DNA of 27,260 bases from a virus: positions 1-27,260 of the IMG/VR virus record IMGVR_UViG_3300034066_002196; one strand, given 5' to 3'. The translations under genes and the position numbers were made by a program. The notes beneath the pieces were generated by a model, which was not told where the DNA came from, searched no databases, and saw nothing but the letters and a program-made list of their open reading frames with translations. Positions 13,817 to 20,939 of this stretch are shown here, piece by piece (within the stretch, counting starts at the first letter, position 1; the number at the start of each line of letters is the position of its first letter).

Positions 13817-14283
13817 GGTGTCGAGTTACAACCTGTTCCGTATGTGACTGCCAAATATCCGCCGGTACAAACCACCCCGGAGACATGGGGACAGTCGAGG
13901 GTATTCCCTCCCCCGCCCTTGTTCACCGAAAAGACTCCGGTCGCCACCCCGTCCTTGACGACGGTCTCGAGAAAGTTCCCTTGGTATTTTTGCCCTTCGG
14001 TCAAAGTGTTCTCGTTCAACTCATAAACCAAGATCGCCTCGGGCGACTCGTACCAAACCCCGGTATACGGGTCGGCAAACAACAGAGTCCCGGCGTGGTA
14101 ACCGGCGGGCCATCCGGTCGCCGTCGCCCCGGCCTGGACCCAGAAACCACCCTGGCCAGGTGTCAGGGTTTCCCCGGTCTCCTGGTCCCGATTGGTCAAC
14201 CGGCCCGCCTCGTATTCCCGGACGATCTTCCCCAACCGTTTGGCGGTCTCGTAATTGACGGTAAAACCTGGAGAGTTTGCCAT
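13813..14283 (-). CDS. Hypothetical tail-associated protein (156 aa)
   Basis: 156 residues. The N-terminal helix GFTVNYETAKRLGKIVREYE is followed by GRLTNRDQETGETLTPGQGG and a beta-rich region (FWVQAGATATGWPAGYHAGT, VWYESPEAILVYELNENTL). The layout resembles small phage proteins of tail-tip modules that carry a conserved helix followed by a beta sandwich. The two C-terminal cysteines (CPHVSGVVCTGG) plus one more near the end might form a disulfide. Function not recognised. Confidence 0.7.
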   Translation of the reverse strand: MANSPGFTVNYETAKRLGKIVREYEAGRLTNRDQETGETLTPGQGGFWVQAGATATGWPAGYHAGTLLFADPYTGVWYESPEAILVYELNENTLTEGQKYQGNFLETVVKDGVATGVFSVNKGGGGNTLDCPHVSGVVCTGGYLAVTYGTGCNSTP

Positions 14284-14292
14284 TTGTCGGAC

Positions 14293-15264
14293 TCACAAAG
14301 GTGACGGAAAAATGACATCGTCCAGATAATCGAAAGTGTGCTTGTAAACGGTCCGACCGTTAGTCGAGGTCACGACAAACCCGTTAGCATCGAGGAGTTG
14401 GGGGCCGGTCAAAAACCGATCGACTTCCGTAATGGCGACCTTTTTGGTCTCAAAGTTTCCGGTCGCCTTGTTTTTTAAAGAGTAAAAAGCCCGGTTGCCC
14501 ATCGAGAGGGGTTTCCAACTCCAGAACTCCCGTACACAAAAGACGATCGTCCATCGGTAATAGGAGATCCCCTCCTCGAAAACCCTTTGGGCGGAGCAAC
14601 TTTCGAGGCGGGCCCACTTGGCGGGGATCGACCAAAGGTCGATCGTTAACGGGTTCCGGTTGAGTTTGTGCAGGGCGGCGACCCAGTTCCCTCCAGGCGG
14701 AGAAAGGGAGTTCAGTCCGACGGTAATCTGGACCCCTGGGATCGTGATCGTCGGCGGACTGGGGAACGGGTCCCCGGCGGTGTTCCGGAAAGGGACGATA
14801 TTTCCGCTTGAGTCGACCGAGGAACGGATAACCTCTTGGCCGACGACCATCGTCGAATAGGCATAATCTCGGGCCCGGACGAGTGGGGCCGACTCCCGTT
14901 GAGTCGGAGGGGTCCCGGCTTGTTGTGTGTCAATCAACGGGTTCCCGGATGTCGAACCGCCGCCTCCGCCGCCTCCGGTCCAACCGTCGATCGCATAGGC
15001 GAAAGAGGCGGTAATCTTCCAAAGCCAGGGGTTGTTGGTGTCCTGGACCGGGGCGATCGAGACACAGAAGGCCTTCCCGGTCGGGTCGTTGGGATAGACA
15101 TCGAAGATCTTTGGAAGACCGGAATATGACCCCGCTTCCCAAACGGTGTACGGGGCGAGGGCCCGGTCGGTCTCCAGGAGAAAAACCTTCTGATAAGTCC
15201 TTTGGTAGCTCGAATTGACCGAACCAGATTCGTTGGTCAGGACTTGAAAGTTTGTGACCCCCAT
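14293..15264 (-). CDS. Putative baseplate/distal tail protein (323 aa)
   Basis: 323 residues, first gene after the tape measure on the operon. N-terminal beta region (YQRTYQKVFLLETDRALAPY) then a linker of seven glycines (WTGGGGGGGSTSGNP) at about residue 96, then a second domain with QESAPLVRARDY-type acidic/basic segments, an internal VQITVGLNSLSPPGGNWVAA and a C-terminal FYSLKNKATGNFETKKVAIT followed by DYLDDVIFPSPL. The layout is compatible with a distal tail or tail-associated protein. ATG at 15264 has GGAGG eight bases upstream. The assignment rests on gene order; no catalytic motif is seen. Confidence 0.7.
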   Translation of the reverse strand: MGVTNFQVLTNESGSVNSSYQRTYQKVFLLETDRALAPYTVWEAGSYSGLPKIFDVYPNDPTGKAFCVSIAPVQDTNNPWLWKITASFAYAIDGWTGGGGGGGSTSGNPLIDTQQAGTPPTQRESAPLVRARDYAYSTMVVGQEVIRSSVDSSGNIVPFRNTAGDPFPSPPTITIPGVQITVGLNSLSPPGGNWVAALHKLNRNPLTIDLWSIPAKWARLESCSAQRVFEEGISYYRWTIVFCVREFWSWKPLSMGNRAFYSLKNKATGNFETKKVAITEVDRFLTGPQLLDANGFVVTSTNGRTVYKHTFDYLDDVIFPSPL

Positions 15265-15279
15265 CGGAAAAACCTCCTC

Positions 15280-17367
15280 CTAGTTTGGAAGTATGAATTG
15301 GGCGGGCGGCGGCCCCTGGCCCGCCAAAACTTCCCGGAGGGCCTTGGCCTCGTCGAGGGACTGCTCCGAGACTCGGAGTTGTTTTTCCTGGGCGGAGGCC
15401 AAGCGTTCTTGAAGAGAGAGAGACCCGTCCCCGAATTGGGCCCGCATCTCGGCTTGGTAGGCCTCGAGGGATCCCTTCTCGGCCTGGCCCGCAAAAAATG
15501 AGTCGCCGATCTTGAACGAGTCGGCCAAGTTCCTGGCCATGTCACCTAGTCGCCTCTCGGCCAGGATTTGCCCGTTTTTGTCGCCGCCGCCTTTCGCCTT
15601 CTCCAGTTCGGCCAGGAGCCGCCCCCTGTCCTTGTTGAACTTTTCGGCCTCGGTCAAGACTGGATCGAGGCGGTCCTCCTGGGCCCTGGCGAGGGCGGCC
15701 TTCTGGCGGTCGAGAACTTCGGTCAAACGGCGGGCGACATCAGGGTCGGCCGACTGGGCGGCCGCCGCCAGGTCCTTGGCGATCCTGGCCGAGTCCTTGG
15801 TAAACTGCTCGAACGGTGTCAGGGTCCCCGCCTCCAAGTCGGCCAGGAGTTTCTCTTGGCGTTGTTTGATTAGCTCAAACCCTTGGCGAATTGTGTCGGC
15901 ATCAAATAACCTTTCCCCGTCGGTAAGGTCCCTGATTCGTCGGGCGGTCTTGTCCAGGTCGGCGAGTCCCTCGGTCAGGGTTGCCAGGGGACCGTCGGGC
16001 CCTGGGCGGAGGGCCTTGATAAATTCCTTGGCCTCGTTGTCGAACTTCCCGACCTGGCCCTGGTCGCCGAATTTGTCGACCGCCTTTTGTGCGTCGACCT
16101 TGGCGAACTGCAACTTCTCGGCGAGTTTTTCAATGGGCCCGAAGGCGGTCTCATATCGTGGGGCCAGGTCCTTGAGTTTTTTCTCGAGTTCAAAGGCGAG
16201 GAGTTTTTGCCCGCCCTTGCTGGCCTGGTCGATCTGTTCCCGGACATCGAGGACCTCTTTCGCCAACGACTCGTAAGCGTTTAGGGGGACCTTAGCGAAC
16301 TCCTGGATTAGTTGGTCCTTGCGTTTTTTCGCCAGGTCGCCGGTTTGTTTGAACCGTTCGTCGGTATTTGAAAGGCGAATATTTGCGTCTAGGTTGGAGA
16401 ACTCGTCGAGCATTTTGTCCAGGGGAGACTTGACCGCCTTCGAGAGTTCCTCGTTGACCTTGCCGAAGTAGGCGGTCAATTGCCTCATCATCTCGGCCCG
16501 CTCGTTGGCAGCCCCGCCAAGGGCGACCTTCCCGGCGTTGACGGTTTTCGACTCGGCCCCAAACGGGGCGAAAAAGGCGGAGACAAACGACCGGAGTCCG
16601 TCGAGTTCCTCGGTGTAAATTTTGTCGCCGATCTTCTGGGCGAACTGGATCGGGGAGGCCAATTGCCCGAGGCGGCCCAAGATGGTGTCGGCCTCGGCCC
16701 GCTTTGACTTTGCATCGGATCCCTGGAGAGAGGCGGCGATCGCCTGGGCCCCCTGGAAACCAGTAACCCGGCCCGCCTTAACCATCCGCTCCGCCTGGTC
16801 GGCGGTCGTCCCGATCGCCTTCCCAAGGTCGTCGTATGCGTTGACACCCTTCGCCCTCAGTTTGTCAAACAAGTCGGCCGAGGCGACCATCTGGCCATTG
16901 AGGTTGGCGATCCCGCCGGAGATCTCGGCGACACCCTGGCCGCCCCCGCCAAATAACCAATCGAGTTCCCCGGCCCCCTGGAGGATCTCCAGGGACTTCC
17001 CCAGGCCGAACCCGGCCCCGGCAAGTTTTTCCATCGAGCCAGCCAGGGATTCGACATTTGTTCCGGTCGTGCTTGAGATCTTGGACAGTCCGCCGAGAAT
17101 CTCCCCGCCTCGGGAGAGGTTGCCATACATGGCCCCGAGGGACTTCCCGAGTTTGTCGGACTGGTCGGCGAACCTGGCGAACTCTCCGGCGGTCTCGACC
17201 GCCTTGGTCGCCAACCAGGTGAAGGCCCCGGCAACGGCGGCCTTTCCAAAGTTGGCGACAGTTTTCCCAAGACCGTCGACCTTGTCGCCGAGTTTCCCGA
17301 GTCCGGACATCGCCTTTTCGGCGTTGAGGCCGACATCGATCGACAGGGTCGAGACATTCTCAGCCAT
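15280..17367 (-). CDS. Tape measure protein
   Basis: 695 residues, by far the longest helical protein of the window. N-terminal STLSIDVGLNAEKAMSGLGK and repeated Gly/Ala-rich segments (LGKTVANFGKAAVAGAFTWL) are typical of phage tail length determinants, as are the long Lys/Glu/Ala/Gln helices up to residue 670. One hydrophobic patch (about 40-60) may insert into the host membrane at infection. The usual relation of about 0.15 nm per residue suggests a tail near 100 nm. I chose ATG at 17367 (MAENVSTLSID); the longer frame to 17442 overlaps the T-like frame without need. The start overlaps the end of the chaperone fusion by eight bases. Confidence 0.92.
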   Translation of the reverse strand: MAENVSTLSIDVGLNAEKAMSGLGKLGDKVDGLGKTVANFGKAAVAGAFTWLATKAVETAGEFARFADQSDKLGKSLGAMYGNLSRGGEILGGLSKISSTTGTNVESLAGSMEKLAGAGFGLGKSLEILQGAGELDWLFGGGGQGVAEISGGIANLNGQMVASADLFDKLRAKGVNAYDDLGKAIGTTADQAERMVKAGRVTGFQGAQAIAASLQGSDAKSKRAEADTILGRLGQLASPIQFAQKIGDKIYTEELDGLRSFVSAFFAPFGAESKTVNAGKVALGGAANERAEMMRQLTAYFGKVNEELSKAVKSPLDKMLDEFSNLDANIRLSNTDERFKQTGDLAKKRKDQLIQEFAKVPLNAYESLAKEVLDVREQIDQASKGGQKLLAFELEKKLKDLAPRYETAFGPIEKLAEKLQFAKVDAQKAVDKFGDQGQVGKFDNEAKEFIKALRPGPDGPLATLTEGLADLDKTARRIRDLTDGERLFDADTIRQGFELIKQRQEKLLADLEAGTLTPFEQFTKDSARIAKDLAAAAQSADPDVARRLTEVLDRQKAALARAQEDRLDPVLTEAEKFNKDRGRLLAELEKAKGGGDKNGQILAERRLGDMARNLADSFKIGDSFFAGQAEKGSLEAYQAEMRAQFGDGSLSLQERLASAQEKQLRVSEQSLDEAKALREVLAGQGPPPAQFILPN

Positions 17368-18042
17368 TGGACTGGGTCCTCGGTTCGAGTTTTCCACCCC
17401 AAGAAACCAGGAGGGCCCGAAGTTTTTCCGGATCCTGGACACCGTCCCCGGCGGTTGGGTCTTTCCACCAGGGGAGGCGGATCCCTTCGATTAACTTTTT
17501 GGGATCCGAGGCCGAAGGACCCGCAACGGCGTAGGAAAAACCCATAGTCGCCAAGACATCCTCCCGATACGGGCCCCAAGGTTCGATCCCCCGGAGGGCC
17601 AACCATTCGACCAACTCGCCCGCCCCCATTCGTTCCGACAGTTCGGCGACTGTCATCCCGAGGTGTCCAGCCAGGGCGAAGGCCGCCCGCCGGACGGGCG
17701 ACCTTAGTTTTTTTCGACGGTCTCTTGGGCCATCCCGTTCAGGTCGAAAACGGCGGCCTGGACCTTCTCAAAGTCTCCCCTGGTCAACGAGTCGCCCAGG
17801 ACTGCCGCCTCGTCGTCCTGAAATAATCTCTTCCCGTCCTGGCCGACGATCGACCGGGCGAAAAGCCAAAGGATCAACCCCGACTTATCGGCGACCGAGG
17901 AGGCCGAGGCCGACTTTTGACCGAACTCCAGGAACTCCCCGGCGGAAAGTTCCCGGACCGTCACCTCCCCGCCAAGATCGGGGAGAGTAACGGTCCGCTT
18001 TTTCAACCTGGCGAAAGGTTGAAAGTTTTCTTTTGTCAACAT
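17360..18042 (-). CDS. Tail assembly chaperone G-T-like fusion made by -1 frameshift
   Basis: Ribosomes that slip by -1 at A AAA AAC (17707-17713) continue from the G-like frame into the frame ending at 17360. The joint adds L-R-S-P-V-R-R-A-A-F-A-L and then GHLGMTVAELSERMGAGELV, with no stop between. The T part (115 residues) looks like the DUF4035/GpT family: RRAAFALAGHLGMTVAELSE, then EWLALRGIEPWGPYRED. The fused product has about 227 residues. By analogy with lambda gpG/gpGT, the minor fusion recruits tail tube subunits to the tape measure. An independent start at ATG 17656 is possible but has no good ribosome-binding site, and the RRxA segment upstream of it belongs to the family. Confidence 0.85.
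17681..17714 (-). other. Programmed -1 ribosomal frameshift signal (slippery site plus hairpin)
   Basis: On the minus strand the codons read GAA AAA AAC TAA, giving the canonical heptamer A AAA AAC directly before the stop. Three bases later, GGTCGCCCG (17703-17695) pairs with CGGGCGGCC (17689-17681) around a TCCGG loop: nine pairs, one of them a T-G wobble. The -1 frame is open through to the T-like domain. Confidence 0.88.
17704..18042 (-). CDS. Tail assembly chaperone, G-like major product
   Basis: 112 residues: MLTKENFQPFARLKKRTVTL followed by GGEVTVRELSAGEFLEFGQK, a pattern typical of phage tail assembly chaperones (lambda gpG/HK97-type), then a helical region (SGLILWLFARSIVG, GDSLTRGDFEKVQAAVFDLN). 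It ends ETVEKN-stop where the last three codons GAA AAA AAC contain the slippery heptamer. ATG at 18042 has the extended ribosome-binding site GGGGTGG three bases upstream; the longer frame start (MIDSQKGWAM) overlaps the tail tube gene and lacks one. It lies between the tail tube and tape measure genes, the standard place. Confidence 0.88.
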   Translation of the reverse strand: MLTKENFQPFARLKKRTVTLPDLGGEVTVRELSAGEFLEFGQKSASASSVADKSGLILWLFARSIVGQDGKRLFQDDEAAVLGDSLTRGDFEKVQAAVFDLNGMAQETVEKN

Positions 18043-18061
18043 TGCCCACCCCTTTTGAGAA

Positions 18062-18508
18062 TCAATCAACCTGGAAACCGACCTCGTAACTCAAAACATT
18101 GTCGTCGTTGGCGATCGACGGGGTCCCGACCGAGGAGATATATCCCTCGAAGGTGATCAATGGGGTCGTATCGTCGAAAACGGCGGTCGTCCCCTGGATG
18201 TCGACGGTGATCTTGTACTTTTTCCGCCCCTGGAGTTTGGATCGGAAGTCAGTCAGTTGGTTGGTCGCCGGGGCGGTGTCGTTCGCCGTGAAGGTAAAGG
18301 ACACAGTCCCCTTGTCCAGGCGGGCCGGACGGCGGCGGATGTAGGTGTCGGCCAGGGAGGTGACATCCGAAAAGGACATCGTCCAGGAGTTCCCGGTAAT
18401 TGCCCGGAGGTTGTCCAAAGTTGTGGCGGTTGAATAGGTTCCGCTTCCCGCCGTGGTTTCCTCGGCGATCTTTACAATCGTTCCGGTCGAAAAAAGAGGG
18501 TTTGGCAT
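18062..18508 (-). CDS. Major tail tube protein
   Basis: 148 residues with the tail tube layout: N-terminal strand GTIVKIAEETTAGSGTYST, a loop with NLRAITGNSWTMSFSDVTSL, then DTYIRRRPARLDKGTVSFTF and a C-terminal sheet (KYKITVDIQGTTAVFDDTTP, ITFEGYISSVGTPSIAND, LSYEVGFQVD). The motif of a domain that asks for a change in value per layer (FEGYISSVG) is typical for this family. ATG at 18508 lies 22 bases after the preceding stop. Its product polymerises into the hollow tail shaft around the tape measure. Confidence 0.87.
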   Translation of the reverse strand: MPNPLFSTGTIVKIAEETTAGSGTYSTATTLDNLRAITGNSWTMSFSDVTSLADTYIRRRPARLDKGTVSFTFTANDTAPATNQLTDFRSKLQGRKKYKITVDIQGTTAVFDDTTPLITFEGYISSVGTPSIANDDNVLSYEVGFQVD

Positions 18509-18530
18509 TGGTCAGAACTCCAAAGGATTG

Positions 18531-18944
18531 TCAGATAAAACAAAAGGCCCCGGTCAAACTCATTCGGACTTGCCGGATCGACTCGTCGGAACCGTCGAGG
18601 ACGATCTCCGAAACATGGCCCGAGGTCGTCACCCTCCACCAAAAGACCTTGATCTCCGACACCCCCGACCAACTCCCTGGCCCGGACTTGTCGAGGATCC
18701 AGCGGAAGGCCTCCTCGCATTGGGCGACAGTCTTGGCGGTGACTGTCAGGTCGAAGGACTCCACCTTATAAATTGACCGCCCGGCCAAGTCGAATTGGTC
18801 GACGATCTCGACCCCGCTATAAACCCCAAAGGTTGTCGAGGCGGCCGAGGCCGGGGCGATCTCGGCGAAAATCCCCCCTGGGATCTTGGCCGAGAAACCA
18901 GGAACCCCGACCAGGTATTGGCGGAAGGCCTTCGCCAGGGACAT
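18531..18944 (-). CDS. Probable tail terminator / tail completion protein
   Basis: 137 residues beginning MSLAKAFRQYLVGVPGFSAK, then a region of strands (IFAEIAPASAASTTFGVYSG, SIYKVESFDLTVTAKTVAQC) and a helix with EEAFRWILDK. The pattern, a short helix then a sheet for inter-subunit contacts with the usual length of 120-140 residues, fits tail terminators of the DUF3168/lambda gpU type. Its place between the gp10-like gene and the tail tube gene agrees with this. The start ATG at 18944 overlaps the previous stop (TAATG) behind GGGAG; a longer frame start at 18986 is inside the neighbour. Confidence 0.72.
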   Translation of the reverse strand: MSLAKAFRQYLVGVPGFSAKIPGGIFAEIAPASAASTTFGVYSGVEIVDQFDLAGRSIYKVESFDLTVTAKTVAQCEEAFRWILDKSGPGSWSGVSEIKVFWWRVTTSGHVSEIVLDGSDESIRQVRMSLTGAFCFI

Positions 18945-19675
18945 TAGATATTTCTCCCGTTTCTCAACATTCCCCGCCTCTTCCAATATGTCTCGATCTC
19001 GACCTTGAGGATCCCGGCCGCCAGGTTTTTTGCCTGGTGTTTGGTCTCACGGAAGGCGATCGACATATACGGGCGAGGTTGAACATAACCCCGAACCTGG
19101 CCCCGGATTTTCAGGACATGACCGCCCTCGATTAGGTGGGCATATCGGGCCGGGTCATTCATTACCAGGCGGCGAGTGAACGGCGAAAAGGCGACGATTC
19201 GTTGGTGTTTGTGACCGACAAAACCATTGACCTTTCCGGACCCTCGGGACTTCCACTTGGCGTTGCCCTTGGAGTCGGTGACCTGGAAAGACTGTTTTTT
19301 CCCGACGACGATTTTTGTCGTGACTGATTTCCGAAGGGATCCAGTTCGGCCGACGATTAGGAAAGAATTTTCTAGTCCTTTCTTCCCCCGATATTTGGGA
19401 TTGGATCGGTGTAAATGCCACAGGCCCCTCTCGTCGTTGTCCCTGGGTCCGCCCCAAACCGAGTAGCCAACCGAGTTCCCGCCCTTGGCGAAAACCGATT
19501 TTCCCTTCGAGGCGGAGGTCCGCCAGACATTTTTCTTGACGGCGGCCTGGATTGGTTTGACGGCGGCCCGGACCGCCTTTTTTAACATGGCGGTCTTTCC
19601 GCCCTGGATCGCCGCCAGGTTCTCCAAAAGTTGTTGGTCGCCCGAGAGGGCCAGACTAAAGTCGGATCGACTCAT
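18944..19675 (-). CDS. HK97 gp10-like head-tail joining / minor tail protein
   Basis: 243 residues, longer than the typical 130-150 residues of gp10-like proteins. The N-terminal LSGDQQLLENLAAIQGGKTA and LKKAVRAAVKPIQAAVKKNV helices are characteristic of the family. The C-terminal part (YAHLIEGGHVLKIRGQVRGY, VQPRPYMSIAFRETKHQAKN) contains the usual Y-A-x-x-x-E-x-G and R-P-x-x motifs. The insertion between them, around residues 60-180, is rich in Lys, Arg and Ser (SKGKSVFAKGGNSVGYSVWG). ATG at 19675 overlaps the adaptor stop as ATGA. Confidence 0.85.
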   Translation of the reverse strand: MSRSDFSLALSGDQQLLENLAAIQGGKTAMLKKAVRAAVKPIQAAVKKNVWRTSASKGKSVFAKGGNSVGYSVWGGPRDNDERGLWHLHRSNPKYRGKKGLENSFLIVGRTGSLRKSVTTKIVVGKKQSFQVTDSKGNAKWKSRGSGKVNGFVGHKHQRIVAFSPFTRRLVMNDPARYAHLIEGGHVLKIRGQVRGYVQPRPYMSIAFRETKHQAKNLAAGILKVEIETYWKRRGMLRNGRNI

Positions 19676-20013
19676 GTGATGGGAACCTCCTCAGTACAGG
19701 CGAAAACGATCTCTTCCCGGGGTTTCTCCGGGTTGCGATCGATAGAGGAGACAACAAAGTCCCGGCCTTTAAACCTGACCCGCCAGGTCTCTTGGACCTG
19801 GGCGAGTTCGGAACAATCCCGGACGGTGACAGTATGCGAAAAGGTAACCTGGCCCCGGCCGACGACCGCCTGGGTCCCGCCGCCGTTCCCGGCAACCAAG
19901 GCCCAAGTTTGGAAGTGTTCGGCAAACGAGAGGACATCCTGGCCAAAACTGTCGACGGTCCTCGTCGGTTTGAGGATGGCGACCCGGTGACGGTATTGGC
20001 CCGACGGTTTCAC
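19672..20013 (-). CDS. Head-tail adaptor (phage head-tail joining protein)
   Basis: 113 residues from a GTG start: VKPSGQYRHRVAILKPTRTV, then SFGQDVLSFAEHFQTWALVA, a later RGQVTFSHTVTVRD and a C-terminal VRFKGRDFVVSSIDRNPEKP. This order (R-H-R-V x-I, a tryptophan then W-A, R-Y-R-x-R-x-x, I-x-x-I-x-x-x-x-x) is that of Phage_H_T_join/SPP1 gp16 proteins, which seal the portal-connector opening. GTG at 20013 overlaps the stop of the connector gene as GTGA behind GGGGAG. A longer frame to 20034 would need a TTG within the neighbour and has no support. Confidence 0.85.
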   Translation of the reverse strand: MKPSGQYRHRVAILKPTRTVDSFGQDVLSFAEHFQTWALVAGNGGGTQAVVGRGQVTFSHTVTVRDCSELAQVQETWRVRFKGRDFVVSSIDRNPEKPREEIVFACTEEVPIT

Positions 20014-20633
20014 TTGTACTCCCCGGAGTCCCAAAGGCGGAGGATATTCTCGACCGAGAACGGGATCGGTAGGCCCGCCTCATTTGAGGCCGCCTCCCTG
20101 TTCATGTACCAATGACCGACCAGGAGAAGGATTGCCAATTTGAGTGGGCGAGGGACATTAGTCCCGTCGACACCATAACCGGCGGTATATTCGATCTCGA
20201 CCGGTAGGGGCCGCCAGGTTGTCAGAAAGGGCCAAAACCAGGCGTTGTAAAGTCGGACGGTTGGCGGGGTCCCCGTGGCGGCGAGAAAGTCGCCGTCCGT
20301 TTGGTCGAGGAGAAAGATCTCCTCGACTTCCGTCCCCTGCCAATAACGGACAACCGGAGACGATAGGCTTTTATTTGCATTGGTCGAAAGGATCATCGGC
20401 CGCCGAGGCAGTTCGATGTCTCCATTATCCTCGGGGAACCCCTCCAGGCGATAACGCCAACGGGTTGCAACCAGGGAGAGGCGGGTTTGCTCCTCGATGT
20501 ATTCCCTTGCGGCGGCGACGAGATAACCGACAAGGGTGTCCTCGTCGGTTGAGTCGATCCGTAGATGGGCCTTGGCCTCGGCCAGGGTGACCGGTTCCAC
20601 ACTCGGCCCGGAAACCTTTTCGAGGACTGGCAT
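20010..20633 (-). CDS. Head-tail connector (gp6-like)
   Basis: 207 residues. VTLAEAKAHLRIDSTDEDTL near the N-terminus, LVAAAREYIEEQTRLSLVAT next, and IEYTAGYG at about 155 followed by PRPLKLAILLLVGHWYMNRE near 170 are the conserved elements of the HK97 gp6 connector family. They form the helical ring below the portal. ATG at 20633 overlaps the preceding stop (TGATG) and follows GGGGG. The insertion around residues 72-125 (beta-rich, FPEDNGDIELPRRPMIL) is the usual variable domain. The whole protein appears intact. Confidence 0.92.
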   Translation of the reverse strand: MPVLEKVSGPSVEPVTLAEAKAHLRIDSTDEDTLVGYLVAAAREYIEEQTRLSLVATRWRYRLEGFPEDNGDIELPRRPMILSTNANKSLSSPVVRYWQGTEVEEIFLLDQTDGDFLAATGTPPTVRLYNAWFWPFLTTWRPLPVEIEYTAGYGVDGTNVPRPLKLAILLLVGHWYMNREAASNEAGLPIPFSVENILRLWDSGEYK

Positions 20634-20878
20634 CAGGCCCCCTTGGACTTTGTCGCCTTTGGTTGGGCGGCCTTCTTGGCCTCGAACTCGTCTTCCGCCG
20701 GTTTGGGTTGTTCGGGTTCTTGGACACCCTGGGCAGGTTGAATGTCGGCGAGGACCGCCAAATTAGCGGCGATCATGCTTGCCGAATCCTCCTCGGACTG
20801 GCACTCGTAAATCTCCCCAGACTGCCAGCATTTTTCAGAACTGACAACGGATTCCAAAAGTCGAACTAAAAATGGCAT
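20633..20878 (-). CDS. Small head-region protein between capsid and connector
   Basis: 81 residues: MPFLVRLLESVVSSEKCWQS, GEIYECQSEEDSASMIAANL, then AVLADIQPAQGVQEPEQPKP and a Lys/Ala/Pro-rich tail. Similar tiny proteins with a G-E-x-x-E and A-x-x-M-I-x-x-x-x-A-x pattern are common in this position in HK97-like phages, where no firm function is known. ATG at 20878 has GGAGG six bases upstream; the longer frame to 20911 lies over the terminator stem and is not preferred. The tail is probably disordered. Confidence 0.75.
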   Translation of the reverse strand: MPFLVRLLESVVSSEKCWQSGEIYECQSEEDSASMIAANLAVLADIQPAQGVQEPEQPKPAEDEFEAKKAAQPKATKSKGA

Positions 20879-20891
20879 GGCGAACCTCCAT

Positions 20892-20927
20892 AAAAAGGCG
20901 AGGCCGGTCAAAATTGTCCGGCCCCGC
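20892..20927 (-). terminator. Intrinsic terminator after the major capsid gene
   Basis: On the minus strand, GCGGGGCCGG (20927-20918) pairs with CCGGCCTCGC (20907-20898), nine standard pairs plus a G-U, and CTTTTT follows at 20897-20892. It lies directly after the major capsid stop at 20940 and before the next ribosome-binding site. It could keep capsid mRNA abundant while lowering expression of the downstream connector and tail genes. The other strand also has a T-run (20933-20940). Confidence 0.75.
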
Positions 20928-20939
20928 TTCTCGTTTTTT

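Noticed and set aside
17368-17442. Longer N-terminus for the tape measure protein
   Set aside because: It overlaps the T-like domain and lacks a ribosome-binding site; MAENVSTLSID is a natural start.
16622-17494. 290-codon plus-strand open frame
   Set aside because: It is the mirror of the tape measure gene, has Ser/Ala/Pro-rich composition typical of antisense frames, and lacks any domain.
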